A DNA stretch of 64,000 bases from positions 124,001 through 188,000 of the forward strand of contig CANKLE010000004.1 in assembly GCA_947483075.1 (NCBI GenBank). Reading direction: 5' to 3'. The notes beneath the pieces are model-generated. The model was given only the letters and a program-made list of their open reading frames with translations. It made no database searches and had not been told where the DNA came from. The position numbers were made by a program, and so were the translations under genes. Every line of letters begins with the position of its first letter. Position 1 is the stretch's first letter. Of the stretch, positions 20,331 to 29,862 are shown piece by piece. The DNA comes from Flavobacteriaceae bacterium. Its GTDB lineage: Bacteria > Bacteroidota > Bacteroidia > Flavobacteriales > Flavobacteriaceae.

Positions 20331-23300
20331 TTATTCCTCTAAACGAATGTCAAGTCCTAGACCTTTCAATTCGTGCATTAACACGTTGAATGATTCTGGC
20401 AAGCCTGGTTCTGGCATCGTTTCACCTTTCACAATCGCTTCGTAAGTTTTGGCTCTACCAATTACGTCATCCGATTTAACAGTCAAGATTTCTCTTAAGG
20501 TACTTGATGCACCATACGCCTCAAGTGCCCAAACCTCCATCTCTCCAAAACGCTGACCTCCAAATTGTGCTTTACCACCTAAAGGCTGTTGTGTAATCAA
20601 CGAGTACGGTCCGATAGAACGCGCGTGCATTTTATCGTCAACCATATGTCCTAATTTCAACATATAAATTACCCCTACAGTTGCAGCTTGGTGGAAACGT
20701 TCTCCAGTTCCTCCGTCATACAAATACGTATGTCCGAATCTTGGAATACCGGCTTCGTCGGTCAATTCATTGATTTGGTCTAAGCTAGCCCCGTCAAAAA
20801 TTGGTGTAGCAAATTTTCTGCCCAAATTCATTCCAGCCCATCCTAAAACGGTCTCATAAATCTGTCCAATGTTCATACGAGAAGGTACACCCAACGGATT
20901 CAATACGATGTCTACAGGTGTTCCATCTTCTAAGAATGGCATGTCTTCATGACGAACGATACGAGCCACAATACCTTTGTTTCCGTGACGTCCCGCCATT
21001 TTATCACCCACTTTCAATTTACGTTTTTTGGCAATGTATACTTTGGCCAATTTCAAGATTCCTGCTGGCAATTCATCTCCTACAGTAATCGTGAATTTCT
21101 CTCTACGTAGCGCACCTTGTAAATCGTTTAATTTGATTTTGTAATTGTGAATCAAATCGTTAACCAATTTATTGGTGGCATCGTCAGCTACCCATTGTCC
21201 TTTGCTTAAGTGAGCAAAATCCTCTACGGCAAACAACATTTTTTGGGTGTATTTTTTGCCTTTTGGCAATACTTCTTCACCCAAATCATTCATTACACCT
21301 TGTGAGGTTTTTCCGTTGACAATTACAAATAGTTTTTCGATCAATTTGTCTTTTAATTCGACAAATTTGGTCTCAAATTCCATTTCTAAAGTACCCAAAT
21401 CGTCCTTGTCTTTTGAACGTTTGCGTTTGTCTTTTACAGCTCTAGCAAATAATTTTTTATCCAACACTACTCCATGTAACGAAGGAGAAGCCTTCAACGA
21501 AGCATCTTTTACGTCACCGGCTTTGTCTCCAAAGATGGCACGCAATAATTTCTCTTCTGGTGTAGGATCAGATTCGCCTTTTGGCGTGATTTTTCCGATA
21601 AGAATATCACCTGGTTTTACCTCAGCGCCAATGCGGATCATTCCGTTTTCGTCCAAGTCTTTGGTAGCCTCTTCGGATACGTTAGGAATATCATTGGTTA
21701 ATTCTTCGTTTCCTAATTTGGTGTCACGTACTTCTAACGAATAATCATCAATGTGAATAGACGTAAAGATGTCGTCGCGCACTACTTTTTCAGAAATTAC
21801 AATCGCATCCTCGAAGTTGTATCCTTTCCAAGGCATGAAGGCCACTTTTAGGTTTCTACCTAAAGCCAACTCACCATTTTGGGTCGCATATCCTTCTGAC
21901 AATACTTGTCCTGGCACTACTCGATCGCCTTTGCGAACAATCGGTTTCAAGTTGATGCTGGTGCTTTGATTGGTTTTTCTAAATTTAATTAGGTTGTATG
22001 TTTTTTCGTCTGGCTCAAAACTCACCATACGCTCTTCTTCTGAACGATCGTATTTGATGGTGATGATATTGGCATCCACGTATTCTACAGTTCCATGACC
22101 TTCAGCATTGATCAATACACGTGAATCTGAAGCCACTTGACGCTCTAATCCAGTACCTACAATAGGTGCTTCTGGACGCAACAACGGCACGGCTTGACGC
22201 ATCATGTTTGATCCCATTAACGCACGATTCGCATCATCATGCTCCAAGAAAGGAATTAATGAGGCCGAAATCGAAGCGATTTGGTTGGGCGCTACGTCTG
22301 TAAAATGAACAGCAGATGGATCAACTACCGGGAAATCACCCTCTTCACGAGCAATAACTTTATCGGCAGTGATTTTACCAGAATCCTCCATTTTGATGTT
22401 GGCCTGTGCAATCAATTTGCCTTCTTCTTCCTCTGCACTCAAGTACACTGGAGTAGAAACCAAATCCACTTTACCATTAGTAACTTTACGGTAAGGAGTT
22501 TCGATAAAGCCCATTCCATTTACTTTGGCATAAACACCTAAAGACGAAATCAAACCAATGTTTGGTCCCTCTGGTGTTTCAATTGGACATAAACGTCCGT
22601 AGTGTGTATAGTGAACGTCACGCACCTCAAATCCGGCTCTTTCTCTAGAAAGTCCACCTGGTCCAAGGGCTGATAATCTTCGTTTGTGGGTAATCTCGGC
22701 CAAAGGATTGGTTTGGTCCATGAACTGAGACAACTGATTCGTTCCGAAGAATGAATTAATTACCGACGACAAGGTTTTGGCGTTGATCAAATCAATTGGC
22801 GTAAACACCTCGTTATCTCGCACGTTCATACGCTCACGAATGGTTCTTGCCATACGCGCTAAACCTACACCAAATTGTTGAGACAATTGCTCGCCCACCG
22901 TACGTACACGACGGTTAGACAAGTGATCGATGTCATCAATCTCGGCTTTAGAATTGATCAATTCGATCAAGTATTTAACAATGGTAATGATATCTTCTTT
23001 GGTCAAGACTTGCTTTTCCATCGGGATATCTAAGCCCAATTTTTTATTCATTCTGTAACGACCTACTTCACCTAAGTTGTAACGTTGGTCAGAGAAGAAT
23101 AATTTATCGATGATGCCACGAGCCGTTTCCTCATCAGGCGGTTCTGCGTTACGCAACTGACGGTAAATGTGCTCTACAGCTTCTTTTTCAGAGTTAGTAG
23201 GGTCTTTTTGAAGCGTGTTGTGAATAATCGCATAGTCTGCTTGGTTGTTATTCTCTTTGTGCAACAAAATAGACTTCACATTAGAATCGATGATTTGCTC

Positions 23301-24146
23301 CACATTGTCTTTGTCCAATATGGTATCACGGTCTAAAATGATTTCATTACGCTCGATCGAAATTACCTCTCCTGAATCTTCGTCCACGAAATCTTCGTGC
23401 CACGTATTCAACACACGAGCGGCTAATTTTCTTCCGATGTATTTTTTAAGTCCTGTTTTAGATACTTTAATTTCTTCGGCAAGGTCAAAGATCTCCAAGA
23501 TGTCCTTGTCTCTTTCGAACCCGATTGCACGGAATAAAGTAGTTACAGGTAATTTTTTCTTTCTATCGATGTAGGCGTACATTACGCTGTTGATATCGGT
23601 AGCAAATTCAATCCAAGATCCTTTGAAAGGAATAACTCGAGCTGAATATAATTTGGTTCCATTGGCATGGAAGGATTGTCCAAAGAACACACCAGGTGAA
23701 CGGTGCAATTGAGAAACTACAACACGCTCAGCACCATTAATTACAAAGGTACCGCTTGGTGTCATGTAAGGAATTGTACCCAAATACACATCTTGAACGA
23801 TGGTTTCAAAATCTTCGTGTTCTGGATCGGTACAGTATAATTTTAAACGCGCTTTTAAAGGCACACTATACGTAAGTCCTCTTTCTATACACTCTTGAAT
23901 AGTATAACGGGGTGGATCTACAAAATAATCGAGGAACTCTAATACAAAGTTATTTCTTGTATCAGTGATTGGAAAGTTTTCCATGAAGGTGTTGTACAAG
24001 CCTTCGTTGCCTCTTTCGTCAGATTTAGTTTCTAATTGGAAGAAATCTTTAAACGATTTAACCTGAACATCTAGAAAATCTGGATAGTCAGGAATGTTTT
24101 TGGTAGAGGCAAAATTCAATCTTTCGGTCTGATTTGTTATCATCAA
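20331..24146 (-). CDS. rpoB: DNA-directed RNA polymerase subunit beta
   Basis: [68 protein letters not shown]. Confidence 0.99.
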   Translation of the reverse strand: MMITNQTERLNFASTKNIPDYPDFLDVQVKSFKDFFQLETKSDERGNEGLYNTFMENFPITDTRNNFVLEFLDYFVDPPRYTIQECIERGLTYSVPLKARLKLYCTDPEHEDFETIVQDVYLGTIPYMTPSGTFVINGAERVVVSQLHRSPGVFFGQSFHANGTKLYSARVIPFKGSWIEFATDINSVMYAYIDRKKKLPVTTLFRAIGFERDKDILEIFDLAEEIKVSKTGLKKYIGRKLAARVLNTWHEDFVDEDSGEVISIERNEIILDRDTILDKDNVEQIIDSNVKSILLHKENNNQADYAIIHNTLQKDPTNSEKEAVEHIYRQLRNAEPPDEETARGIIDKLFFSDQRYNLGEVGRYRMNKKLGLDIPMEKQVLTKEDIITIVKYLIELINSKAEIDDIDHLSNRRVRTVGEQLSQQFGVGLARMARTIRERMNVRDNEVFTPIDLINAKTLSSVINSFFGTNQLSQFMDQTNPLAEITHKRRLSALGPGGLSRERAGFEVRDVHYTHYGRLCPIETPEGPNIGLISSLGVYAKVNGMGFIETPYRKVTNGKVDLVSTPVYLSAEEEEGKLIAQANIKMEDSGKITADKVIAREEGDFPVVDPSAVHFTDVAPNQIASISASLIPFLEHDDANRALMGSNMMRQAVPLLRPEAPIVGTGLERQVASDSRVLINAEGHGTVEYVDANIITIKYDRSEEERMVSFEPDEKTYNLIKFRKTNQSTSINLKPIVRKGDRVVPGQVLSEGYATQNGELALGRNLKVAFMPWKGYNFEDAIVISEKVVRDDIFTSIHIDDYSLEVRDTKLGNEELTNDIPNVSEEATKDLDENGMIRIGAEVKPGDILIGKITPKGESDPTPEEKLLRAIFGDKAGDVKDASLKASPSLHGVVLDKKLFARAVKDKRKRSKDKDDLGTLEMEFETKFVELKDKLIEKLFVIVNGKTSQGVMNDLGEEVLPKGKKYTQKMLFAVEDFAHLSKGQWVADDATNKLVNDLIHNYKIKLNDLQGALRREKFTITVGDELPAGILKLAKVYIAKKRKLKVGDKMAGRHGNKGIVARIVRHEDMPFLEDGTPVDIVLNPLGVPSRMNIGQIYETVLGWAGMNLGRKFATPIFDGASLDQINELTDEAGIPRFGHTYLYDGGTGERFHQAATVGVIYMLKLGHMVDDKMHARSIGPYSLITQQPLGGKAQFGGQRFGEMEVWALEAYGASSTLREILTVKSDDVIGRAKTYEAIVKGETMPEPGLPESFNVLMHELKGLGLDIRLEE

Positions 24147-24301
24147 TGGACAAAATTTTGATTAAAAAAAAGTGATTTTTGTGCAATAACACGGTTTAAT
24201 CTATACTTTCTTTTTGTAATCGATACATCTTTGAAATCAGAGATAAACAGGGATTTCTTTCTTCGTATTGATCAAAAACTTTTTCGTATTTTAAACTACT
24301 T

Positions 24302-24331
24302 TATAATAAAACTTCTTATAATTTTATTATA
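24302..24331 (-). other. AT-only hairpin in the rplL-rpoB intergenic region
   Basis: TATAATAAAA ... TTTTATTATA, 10-bp stem. Confidence 0.5.
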
Positions 24332-24340
24332 CGAAAAATG

Positions 24341-24376
24341 GTTTAGGTCATTGAGCATGATACTCAAGACCTAAAC
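24341..24376 (-). other. Strong hairpin 3' of rplL (possible attenuator or processing site)
   Basis: GTTTAGGTC(A)TTGAG-CATGATA-CTCAAGACCTAAAC: 14-bp stem with one bulge, followed on the transcript strand by CATTTTTCG. Confidence 0.65.
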
Positions 24377-24398
24377 CTAGTTCCAAAACTGAGTGGGC

Positions 24399-24779
24399 TT
24401 ATTTAAGCTCTACTACAGCTCCAGCTTCTTCTAAAGATTTTTTAAGCCCTTCAGCCTCATCTTTAGTTACACCTTCTTTCACGTTTGCAGGTGCTCCGTC
24501 CACTAAATCTTTAGCTTCTTTAAGACCTAAACCAGTTAATTCTTTAACTGCTTTTACTACTGCTAATTTAGAAGCACCAGAGTCTTTCAATACTACTGTG
24601 AATTCAGTTTGCTCAGCAGCAGCAGGAGCATCTCCTGAACCACTAGCAGCAGGACCAGCAACTACAGCAGCAGCTGCAGGCTCGATTCCGTACTCGTCTT
24701 TTAAAATTGTTGCTAATTCATTAACTTCTTTAACTGTCAAGTTAACTAATTGTTCTGCGAATTGTTTCAAATCTGCCAT
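24399..24779 (-). CDS. rplL: 50S ribosomal protein L7/L12
   Basis: [42 protein letters not shown] type sequence. Confidence 0.98.
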   Translation of the reverse strand: MADLKQFAEQLVNLTVKEVNELATILKDEYGIEPAAAAVVAGPAASGSGDAPAAAEQTEFTVVLKDSGASKLAVVKAVKELTGLGLKEAKDLVDGAPANVKEGVTKDEAEGLKKSLEEAGAVVELK

Positions 24780-24847
24780 TTTTTCTATCGTTTTTAAATA
24801 GTTTGTAAAATATAATTTATTAAGTGCGCGCTTTGTAATAGTTATCT

Positions 24848-25363
24848 TTATTTTTCAGATAACGTTTTAAGAATTCCGGCCAATTTACCGCCGCTTGATT
24901 TAAGAGCAGAAACCACATTCTTAGCAGGTGATTGAAGCAATCCAATGATTTCTCCGATAACCTCGTCTTTCGATTTCAATGCGATTAACGCATCCAATTG
25001 GTGGTCGCCAATAAATACTGCTTGGTGGATAAAAGCTCCTTTTAATACAGGCTTATCCGATTTTTTACGGAATTCTTTGATAATCTTAGCAGGTACGTTT
25101 CCGTTCTCTGCAATTAAGATGGAAGTATTTCCTTTCAATACGGTTGTTAAATCACCGTAATCATTATCGGAAGCCTCCATTGCTTTCTCAAGCAAGGTGT
25201 TTTTCACAACCGCTAATTCAATACCCGCTTTAAAACAAGCTCGGCGTAAATTAGAAGTTGATTCTGCATTTAAACCAGAAATATCTGCTATATAAACAAC
25301 ATTGGTTCCAGCTAATTGTGCAGTTAATTCTTCAATAACTCTTGATTTTTCTTCTCTAGTCAT
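24848..25363 (-). CDS. rplJ: 50S ribosomal protein L10
   Basis: [41 protein letters not shown]; syntenic with rplL and rplA. Confidence 0.97.
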   Translation of the reverse strand: MTREEKSRVIEELTAQLAGTNVVYIADISGLNAESTSNLRRACFKAGIELAVVKNTLLEKAMEASDNDYGDLTTVLKGNTSILIAENGNVPAKIIKEFRKKSDKPVLKGAFIHQAVFIGDHQLDALIALKSKDEVIGEIIGLLQSPAKNVVSALKSSGGKLAGILKTLSEK

Positions 25364-25385
25364 AATAAAATAGTTTAACTACCAA

Positions 25386-26075
25386 TTATACTGCTTTAGG
25401 GTCCAAAGGAATAGCAGGACTCATTGTGCTAGACAAGTGAATACTTTTGATGTATGTACCTTTAGCCGCAGTTGGTTTAAGTTTAATTAATGTTTGAATG
25501 ATTTCGTGTGCATTGTCTACGATCTTGTCGGCCTCAAAAGAAATTCTTCCGATTCCTGCGTGTACAATTCCTGTTTTATCTACTTTAAAGTCGATTTTAC
25601 CTGCTTTTACTTCTTGAACTGCTTTCGCAACGTCCATAGTAACTGTACCTGTTTTAGGGTTTGGCATTAAACCTCTAGGTCCTAAAATACGACCTAATGG
25701 ACCTAATTTACCCATTACAGCAGGCATAGTGATGATTACATCAATATCAGTCCAACCGTCTTTAATTTTTTGTAAATAATCATCTAAACCTACGTGGTCT
25801 GCACCAGCAGCTTTAGCTTCAGCTTCTTTATCAGGAGTAACTAAGGCCAAAACGCGGACGTCTTTTCCTGTACCGTGAGGCAATGTTACTACTCCTCTTA
25901 CCATTTGATTTGCTTTTCTAGGATCAACTCCCAAACGAACTGCAATATCTACTGATTCGTCAAATTTCGCAGAAGCAATAACTTTTAAAAGGGCCGAAGC
26001 ATCTTTTAAGGAGTACTGTTTGTTCTTTTCAATTTTTGAAGCAGCTTCTTTTTGCTTTTTTGTCAATTTTGCCAT
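25386..26075 (-). CDS. rplA: 50S ribosomal protein L1
   Basis: [59 protein letters not shown]. Confidence 0.99.
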   Translation of the reverse strand: MAKLTKKQKEAASKIEKNKQYSLKDASALLKVIASAKFDESVDIAVRLGVDPRKANQMVRGVVTLPHGTGKDVRVLALVTPDKEAEAKAAGADHVGLDDYLQKIKDGWTDIDVIITMPAVMGKLGPLGRILGPRGLMPNPKTGTVTMDVAKAVQEVKAGKIDFKVDKTGIVHAGIGRISFEADKIVDNAHEIIQTLIKLKPTAAKGTYIKSIHLSSTMSPAIPLDPKAV

Positions 26076-26088
26076 GTCTTTTTTCTAA

Positions 26089-26526
26089 TTAAAAAGGAGC
26101 GTCTCCCGTTACAGTTATACCCATAGATCTAGCTGTTCCTGCGATCATGCTCATAGCAGATTCGATAGTGAATGCATTTAAATCGACCATTTTGTCATCA
26201 GCAATTGTTCTGATTACGTCCCAAGTAACGCTAGCTACTTTTTTACGATTTGGCTCACCAGAACCAGACTTTAGCTTCGCTGCATCCATTAACTGAACCG
26301 CAGCTGGCGGAGTTTTTACAACGAAATCGAAAGATTTATCCTTGTAAACTGTAATTTGCACAGGGCAAACTTTGCCGGCTTTATCTTGGGTTCTCGCATT
26401 AAATTGCTTGCAGAACTCCATGATATTAACCCCAGCAGCTCCCAAAGCAGGTCCAACCGGTGGCGACGGGTTCGCAGCACCTCCCTTAACTTGTAGTTTA
26501 ACTACTTTACTAATTTCTTTAGCCAT
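26089..26526 (-). CDS. rplK: 50S ribosomal protein L11
   Basis: [39 protein letters not shown]. Confidence 0.99.
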   Translation of the reverse strand: MAKEISKVVKLQVKGGAANPSPPVGPALGAAGVNIMEFCKQFNARTQDKAGKVCPVQITVYKDKSFDFVVKTPPAAVQLMDAAKLKSGSGEPNRKKVASVTWDVIRTIADDKMVDLNAFTIESAMSMIAGTARSMGITVTGDAPF

Positions 26527-26596
26527 TTTTTTAAAAAAAATTTAGCACATCTATCAATTGGAAGCGATTGATGTGGTTTATATTAAGTGTAACAAA

Positions 26597-27151
26597 TTAT
26601 ACTTTTTCAACTTGCATAAAACTCAATTCTAATGGTGTTTTTCTTCCGAAAATTTTCACCATCACTTCAAGTTTACGCTTCTCTTCATTTATTTTTTCAA
26701 CGGTACCGTTGAAGCCATTGAATGGTCCATCAATTACTTTAATGGTTTCACCCATGGTAAAAGGAATTGCATGCATATCCGTTTTTACGGCTAATTCATC
26801 TACTTTTCCTAGCATACGGTTTACTTCTGAAGGTCTCAACGGAACAGGATCTCCGTTCTTTTCTGCACCCAAGAAACCAATAACACTAGTAACTGATTTA
26901 ATAATGTGGGGAATTTCTCCAACAAGATGCGCTTCAATCATCACATAACCCGGAAAATAAACCTTGTCTTTGGTGATTTTTTTTCCATCACGTACTTGCA
27001 CCACCTTTTCGGTTGGAACCAGTACCTGAGAAATATAATCTCCCATACCCAATCGGTTGATTTCCGTTTCGATATAAGCTTTAACCTTATTTTCTTGGCC
27101 GCTTACTGCACGGACAACATACCATTTTTTCACATTATTCTCTGTCATCAC
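26597..27151 (-). CDS. nusG: Transcription termination/antitermination protein NusG
   Basis: KWYVVRAVSGQENKVKAYIETEI..., KOW segment FTMGETIKVIDGPFNGFNGTVEKI. Confidence 0.98.
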   Translation of the reverse strand: MMTENNVKKWYVVRAVSGQENKVKAYIETEINRLGMGDYISQVLVPTEKVVQVRDGKKITKDKVYFPGYVMIEAHLVGEIPHIIKSVTSVIGFLGAEKNGDPVPLRPSEVNRMLGKVDELAVKTDMHAIPFTMGETIKVIDGPFNGFNGTVEKINEEKRKLEVMVKIFGRKTPLELSFMQVEKV

Positions 27152-27159
27152 AAAATTAA

Positions 27160-27354
27160 TTAAGCTTTAATCCAACTAAAAAATCCCGCAATTGACTTCG
27201 CGCATAATTCATCAACTCCCCAAGTAGCCATAGCAAATAGGACCGAAAAAACTGCAACTACAATAGTTAGTCGTTGCACTTCTGCCCACTCTGGCCAAGT
27301 AGTGTTTGTTTTTAATTCTTCAAACGCTTCTGAGATATAATTTAAAACTTTCAT
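27160..27354 (-). CDS. secE: Preprotein translocase subunit SecE
   Basis: 64 aa; FEELKTNTTWPEWAEVQRLTIVVAVFSVLFAMATWGVD; located between nusG and tRNA-Trp. Confidence 0.95.
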   Translation of the reverse strand: MKVLNYISEAFEELKTNTTWPEWAEVQRLTIVVAVFSVLFAMATWGVDELCAKSIAGFFSWIKA

Positions 27355-27370
27355 GTTATTTCTGTTTTAG

Positions 27371-27441
27371 CACGGGCGGAGAGATTCGAACTCCCATCAA
27401 CGGTTTTGGAGACCGCTATTCTACCCTTGAACTACGCCCGT
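27371..27441 (-). tRNA. tRNA-Trp (CCA anticodon)
   Basis: Minus strand ACGGGCGTAGTTCAAGGGTAGAATAGCGGTCTCCAAAACCG...GTTCGAATCTCTCCGCCCGTG; 7-bp acceptor stem, anticodon CCA. Confidence 0.96.
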
Positions 27442-27448
27442 TTAGTAA

Positions 27449-27480
27449 AAACCAGTGCCGTCAAAAAAACGACACTGGCT
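27449..27480 (-). terminator. Terminator-like hairpin between tuf and tRNA-Trp
   Basis: Minus strand GCCAGTGTCG-TTTTTTT-GACGGCACTGGTTTTT. Confidence 0.75.
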
Positions 27481-27500
27481 TTCTTATTTAATTTTTGAAA

Positions 27501-28688
27501 TTATTCAACAATTTCTGTAACCTGACCAGCACCAACTGTTCTACCACCTTCACGGATAGCGAAACGTAATCCTACGTTCATTGCAATTGTGCTTAATAAA
27601 GATACATCAATCGTTAAGTTATCACCAGGCATAACCATCTCTACCCCTGTAGGTAAAGTAATAACTCCTGTTACGTCAGTTGTACGTACGTAAAACTGTG
27701 GACGGTAGTTATTGTGGAATGGTGTGTGACGACCACCTTCTTCTTTTTTCAAGATATAAACTTCCGCTTTAAATTTAGAGTGAGGTTTAACTGAACCTGG
27801 TTTGATAATAACCATACCACGTTTGATATCCTCTTTTGCAATACCTCTTAATAAGATACCTGCATTATCTCCAGCCTCACCTCTATCCAAGATTTGACGG
27901 AACATTTCAATACCAGTTACTGTAGAAGTTAATTTCTCAGCACCCATACCAATGATTTCTACTGGATCACCTGTATTACAAATACCAGTTTCAATACGAC
28001 CTGTAGCAACAGTTCCACGACCAGTGATAGTAAATACATCTTCTACTGGCATTAAGAATGGTTTTGCAACGTCTCTGATTGGCTCTTCAATCCAAGCATC
28101 AACAGCAGCCATTAATTCAAGAATTTTTGGAGTCCAAACTGGATCGTTATTCAATCCACCCAAAGCAGAACCTTGAATAACAGGACTGTTGTCGCCATCA
28201 TAATCATAAAATGACAACAAATCTCTGATTTCCATTTCTACTAATTCTAACAATTCCGCGTCATCAACCATATCCACTTTGTTCATGAATACAACGATTC
28301 TTGGAATTCCAACTTGACGTCCTAAAAGGATGTGCTCACGTGTTTGTGGCATTGGTCCGTCAGTTGCAGCTACTACTAAAATAGCACCGTCCATTTGAGC
28401 AGCACCTGTAACCATGTTTTTTACGTAATCCGCGTGACCAGGACAGTCAACGTGTGCGTAATGACGGTTAGCAGTTTCGTACTCTACGTGAGAAGTGTTG
28501 ATAGTAATACCTCTTTCTTTTTCTTCTGGAGCATTATCAATTTGATCAAATGATTTTGCTTGACAGTAACCTGCATCAGACAATACTTTAGTAATTGCTG
28601 CGGTTAAAGTGGTTTTTCCGTGATCTACGTGTCCAATCGTACCTATATTTAAGTGTGGTTTGGAACGATTAAAGGTTTCTTTTGCCAT
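27501..28688 (-). CDS. tuf: Elongation factor Tu
   Basis: [59 protein letters not shown]. Confidence 0.99.
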   Translation of the reverse strand: MAKETFNRSKPHLNIGTIGHVDHGKTTLTAAITKVLSDAGYCQAKSFDQIDNAPEEKERGITINTSHVEYETANRHYAHVDCPGHADYVKNMVTGAAQMDGAILVVAATDGPMPQTREHILLGRQVGIPRIVVFMNKVDMVDDAELLELVEMEIRDLLSFYDYDGDNSPVIQGSALGGLNNDPVWTPKILELMAAVDAWIEEPIRDVAKPFLMPVEDVFTITGRGTVATGRIETGICNTGDPVEIIGMGAEKLTSTVTGIEMFRQILDRGEAGDNAGILLRGIAKEDIKRGMVIIKPGSVKPHSKFKAEVYILKKEEGGRHTPFHNNYRPQFYVRTTDVTGVITLPTGVEMVMPGDNLTIDVSLLSTIAMNVGLRFAIREGGRTVGAGQVTEIVE

Positions 28689-28747
28689 TTTTACTTAATT
28701 TAATCTTAGTTATTATTTATTAGTGTTCAAAAATTCTTTCAAATTTG

Positions 28748-28819
28748 AGCCAATGACGGGAATTGAACCCGTGACCTCTTCCTTACCAAGGAAGCACTCT
28801 ACCCCTGAGCTACACCGGC
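28748..28819 (-). tRNA. tRNA-Thr (GGT anticodon)
   Basis: Minus strand GCCGGTGTAGCTCAGGGGTAGAGTGCTTCCTTGGTAAGGAAGAGGTCACGGGTTCAATTCCCGTCATTGGCT. Confidence 0.96.
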
Positions 28820-28870
28820 AGTTTTCCTTGGAAAAAACAATACAATACTCCTACTGCTTGTAACTCCTTG

Positions 28871-29163
28871 TATTCTTGCATTACCTCCCTGCGGTCGCAA
28901 TCCTTTGCTGTTTCAGGATTACCTCCCTGCGGTCGCAATCCTTTGCTGTTTCAGGATTACCTCCCTGCGGTCGCAATCCTTTGCTGTCTCAGGATTACCT
29001 TCCTGCGGCGGCAAACCTTTCTATTCTTGGATTACCTCCCTGCGGTCGCAATCCTTTCTATTCTTGGATTACCTCCCTGCGGTCGCAATCCTTTACTGTC
29101 TCAGGATTACCTCCCTGCGGTCGCAATCCTTTACTGTCTCAGGATTACCTCCCTTCGGTCGGT
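28871..29163. repeat. Tandem array, eight units of ~37-38 bp with core TTACCTCCCTGCGGTCGCAATCC
   Basis: Core starts at 28881, 28919, 28957, 28995, 29032, 29069, 29107, 29145 (spacing 38,38,38,37,37,38,38). Linkers come in variants (TTTGCTGTTTCAGGA, TTTGCTGTCTCAGGA, TTTCTATTCTTGGA, TTTACTGTCTCAGGA). The core is imperfectly palindromic (GGATTACC...GGT-CGC-AATCC). Confidence 0.97.
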
Positions 29164-29168
29164 CATCC

Positions 29169-29187
29169 CGTAAGGGGGACCCTTACG
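29169..29187. repeat. Perfect 8-bp hairpin (CGTAAGGG-GGA-CCCTTACG)
   Basis: Directly read; sits between the tandem array and the long palindrome. Confidence 0.85.
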
Positions 29188-29251
29188 ACGTTTTTGTCTT
29201 CAAATTTTTATTAAAGCGAGCTTTATAAAAATTTGGCGACAAAAACGTTGT
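29185..29251. repeat. Long imperfect palindrome abutting the tRNA-Tyr 3' end
   Basis: Left ACGACGTTTTTGTCTTCAAATTTTTATTAAAGC vs reverse complement of right ACAACGTTTTTGTCGCCAAATTTTTATAAAGC: three mismatches and one indel over ~32 bp, near-zero loop. Confidence 0.93.
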
Positions 29252-29331
29252 GGGGAGAGCAGGATTCGAACCTGCGAAGTTCACACAGCAGATTTACAGT
29301 CTGCCCTCGTTGGCCGCTTGAGTATCTCCCC
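29251..29331 (-). tRNA. tRNA-Tyr (GTA anticodon)
   Basis: Minus strand GGGGAGATACTCAAGCGGCCAACGAGGGCAGACTGTAAATCTGCTGTGTGAACTTCGCAGGTTCGAATCCTGCTCTCCCCA; long variable arm. Confidence 0.97.
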
Positions 29332-29362
29332 AACTTTTATTATTGTTTACTATGCTTTTTAG

Positions 29363-29436
29363 AGCCGGCGGAGGGACTCGAACCCACGACCTGCTGATTA
29401 CAAATCAGCTGCTCTAGCCAACTGAGCTACGCTGGC
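29363..29436 (-). tRNA. tRNA-Thr (TGT anticodon)
   Basis: Minus strand GCCAGCGTAGCTCAGTTGGCTAGAGCAGCTGATTTGTAATCAGCAGGTCGTGGGTTCGAGTCCCTCCGCCGGCT. Confidence 0.97.
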
Positions 29437-29446
29437 ATATACAATA

Positions 29447-29473
29447 AAAAAAGTCCGCTATTTCTAACGGACT
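29447..29473 (-). terminator. Terminator downstream of hpf
   Basis: Minus strand GTCCG-TTAGAAATAG-CGGACTTTTTTATT. Confidence 0.7.
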
Positions 29474-29474
29474 G

Positions 29475-29504
29475 CAAATGTATATCATTTTGTTTTTTAA
29501 TCAA
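29475..29504 (-). promoter_or_regulatory. Promoter of the tRNA(-tuf) transcript
   Basis: Minus strand TTG-N20-TACATTTG (CAA at 29502-29504 and CAAATGTA at 29475-29482 on the plus strand). Confidence 0.7.
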
Positions 29505-29528
29505 AACATTTTTATTGAAAATTTTACG

Positions 29529-29831
29529 CTAAATATGCTCTCTTGTTTTTTCTTTTCTTTTCATTACCAAACGTTCCAAAGATTCGGTTGCCAACTCCAC
29601 TGCTTCTTCAAAAGTTTTGCACTGTTTTTTAACTATGAAATCATCTCCAGGTACATGAATTTTTATTTCTACTGTTTTATTTTCTTTATCACTGGTGTTT
29701 TCAACCTTTAAAAAAACATCTGAAGCAACAATTTTATCGTAGTACTTTTCTAATTTACTCATGCGTTCTTGAACAAATTCTACCAATTTTCGGTCAGCTG
29801 TAAAATTAACCGCGTGCACATTAACTTTCAT
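29529..29831 (-). CDS. hpf: Ribosome hibernation promoting factor (HPF/RaiA, short form)
   Basis: MKVNVHAVNFTADRKLVEFVQERMSKLEKYYDKIVASDVFLKVENTSDKENKTVEIKIHVPGDDFIVKKQCKTFEEAVELATESLERLV. Confidence 0.92.
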   Translation of the reverse strand: MKVNVHAVNFTADRKLVEFVQERMSKLEKYYDKIVASDVFLKVENTSDKENKTVEIKIHVPGDDFIVKKQCKTFEEAVELATESLERLVMKRKEKTREHI

Positions 29832-29862
29832 AATACTTTAATTTAAATTAAACAATACCAAA

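Noticed and set aside
21247-21744. 165-aa plus-strand ORF antisense to rpoB (and similar ORFs within rpoC, rplL, rplJ)
   Set aside because: Shadow ORFs opposite highly conserved genes; low-complexity Ser/Phe-rich translations with no support.
28871-29163. Possible CRISPR array
   Set aside because: The 23-bp core is regularly spaced, but the linkers are only 14-15 bp and mostly near-identical, unlike unique ~30-bp spacers. There are no cas genes nearby and it lies in a tRNA operon.
28868-29228. Three overlapping plus-strand ORFs (101-112 aa) with repeated LRSQSFAVSGLPPCGRNP-like peptides
   Set aside because: They are one non-coding 38-bp tandem array read in three frames. The unit length is not a multiple of 3, so the same peptide pattern appears in all frames. 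No start context or homology supports coding.
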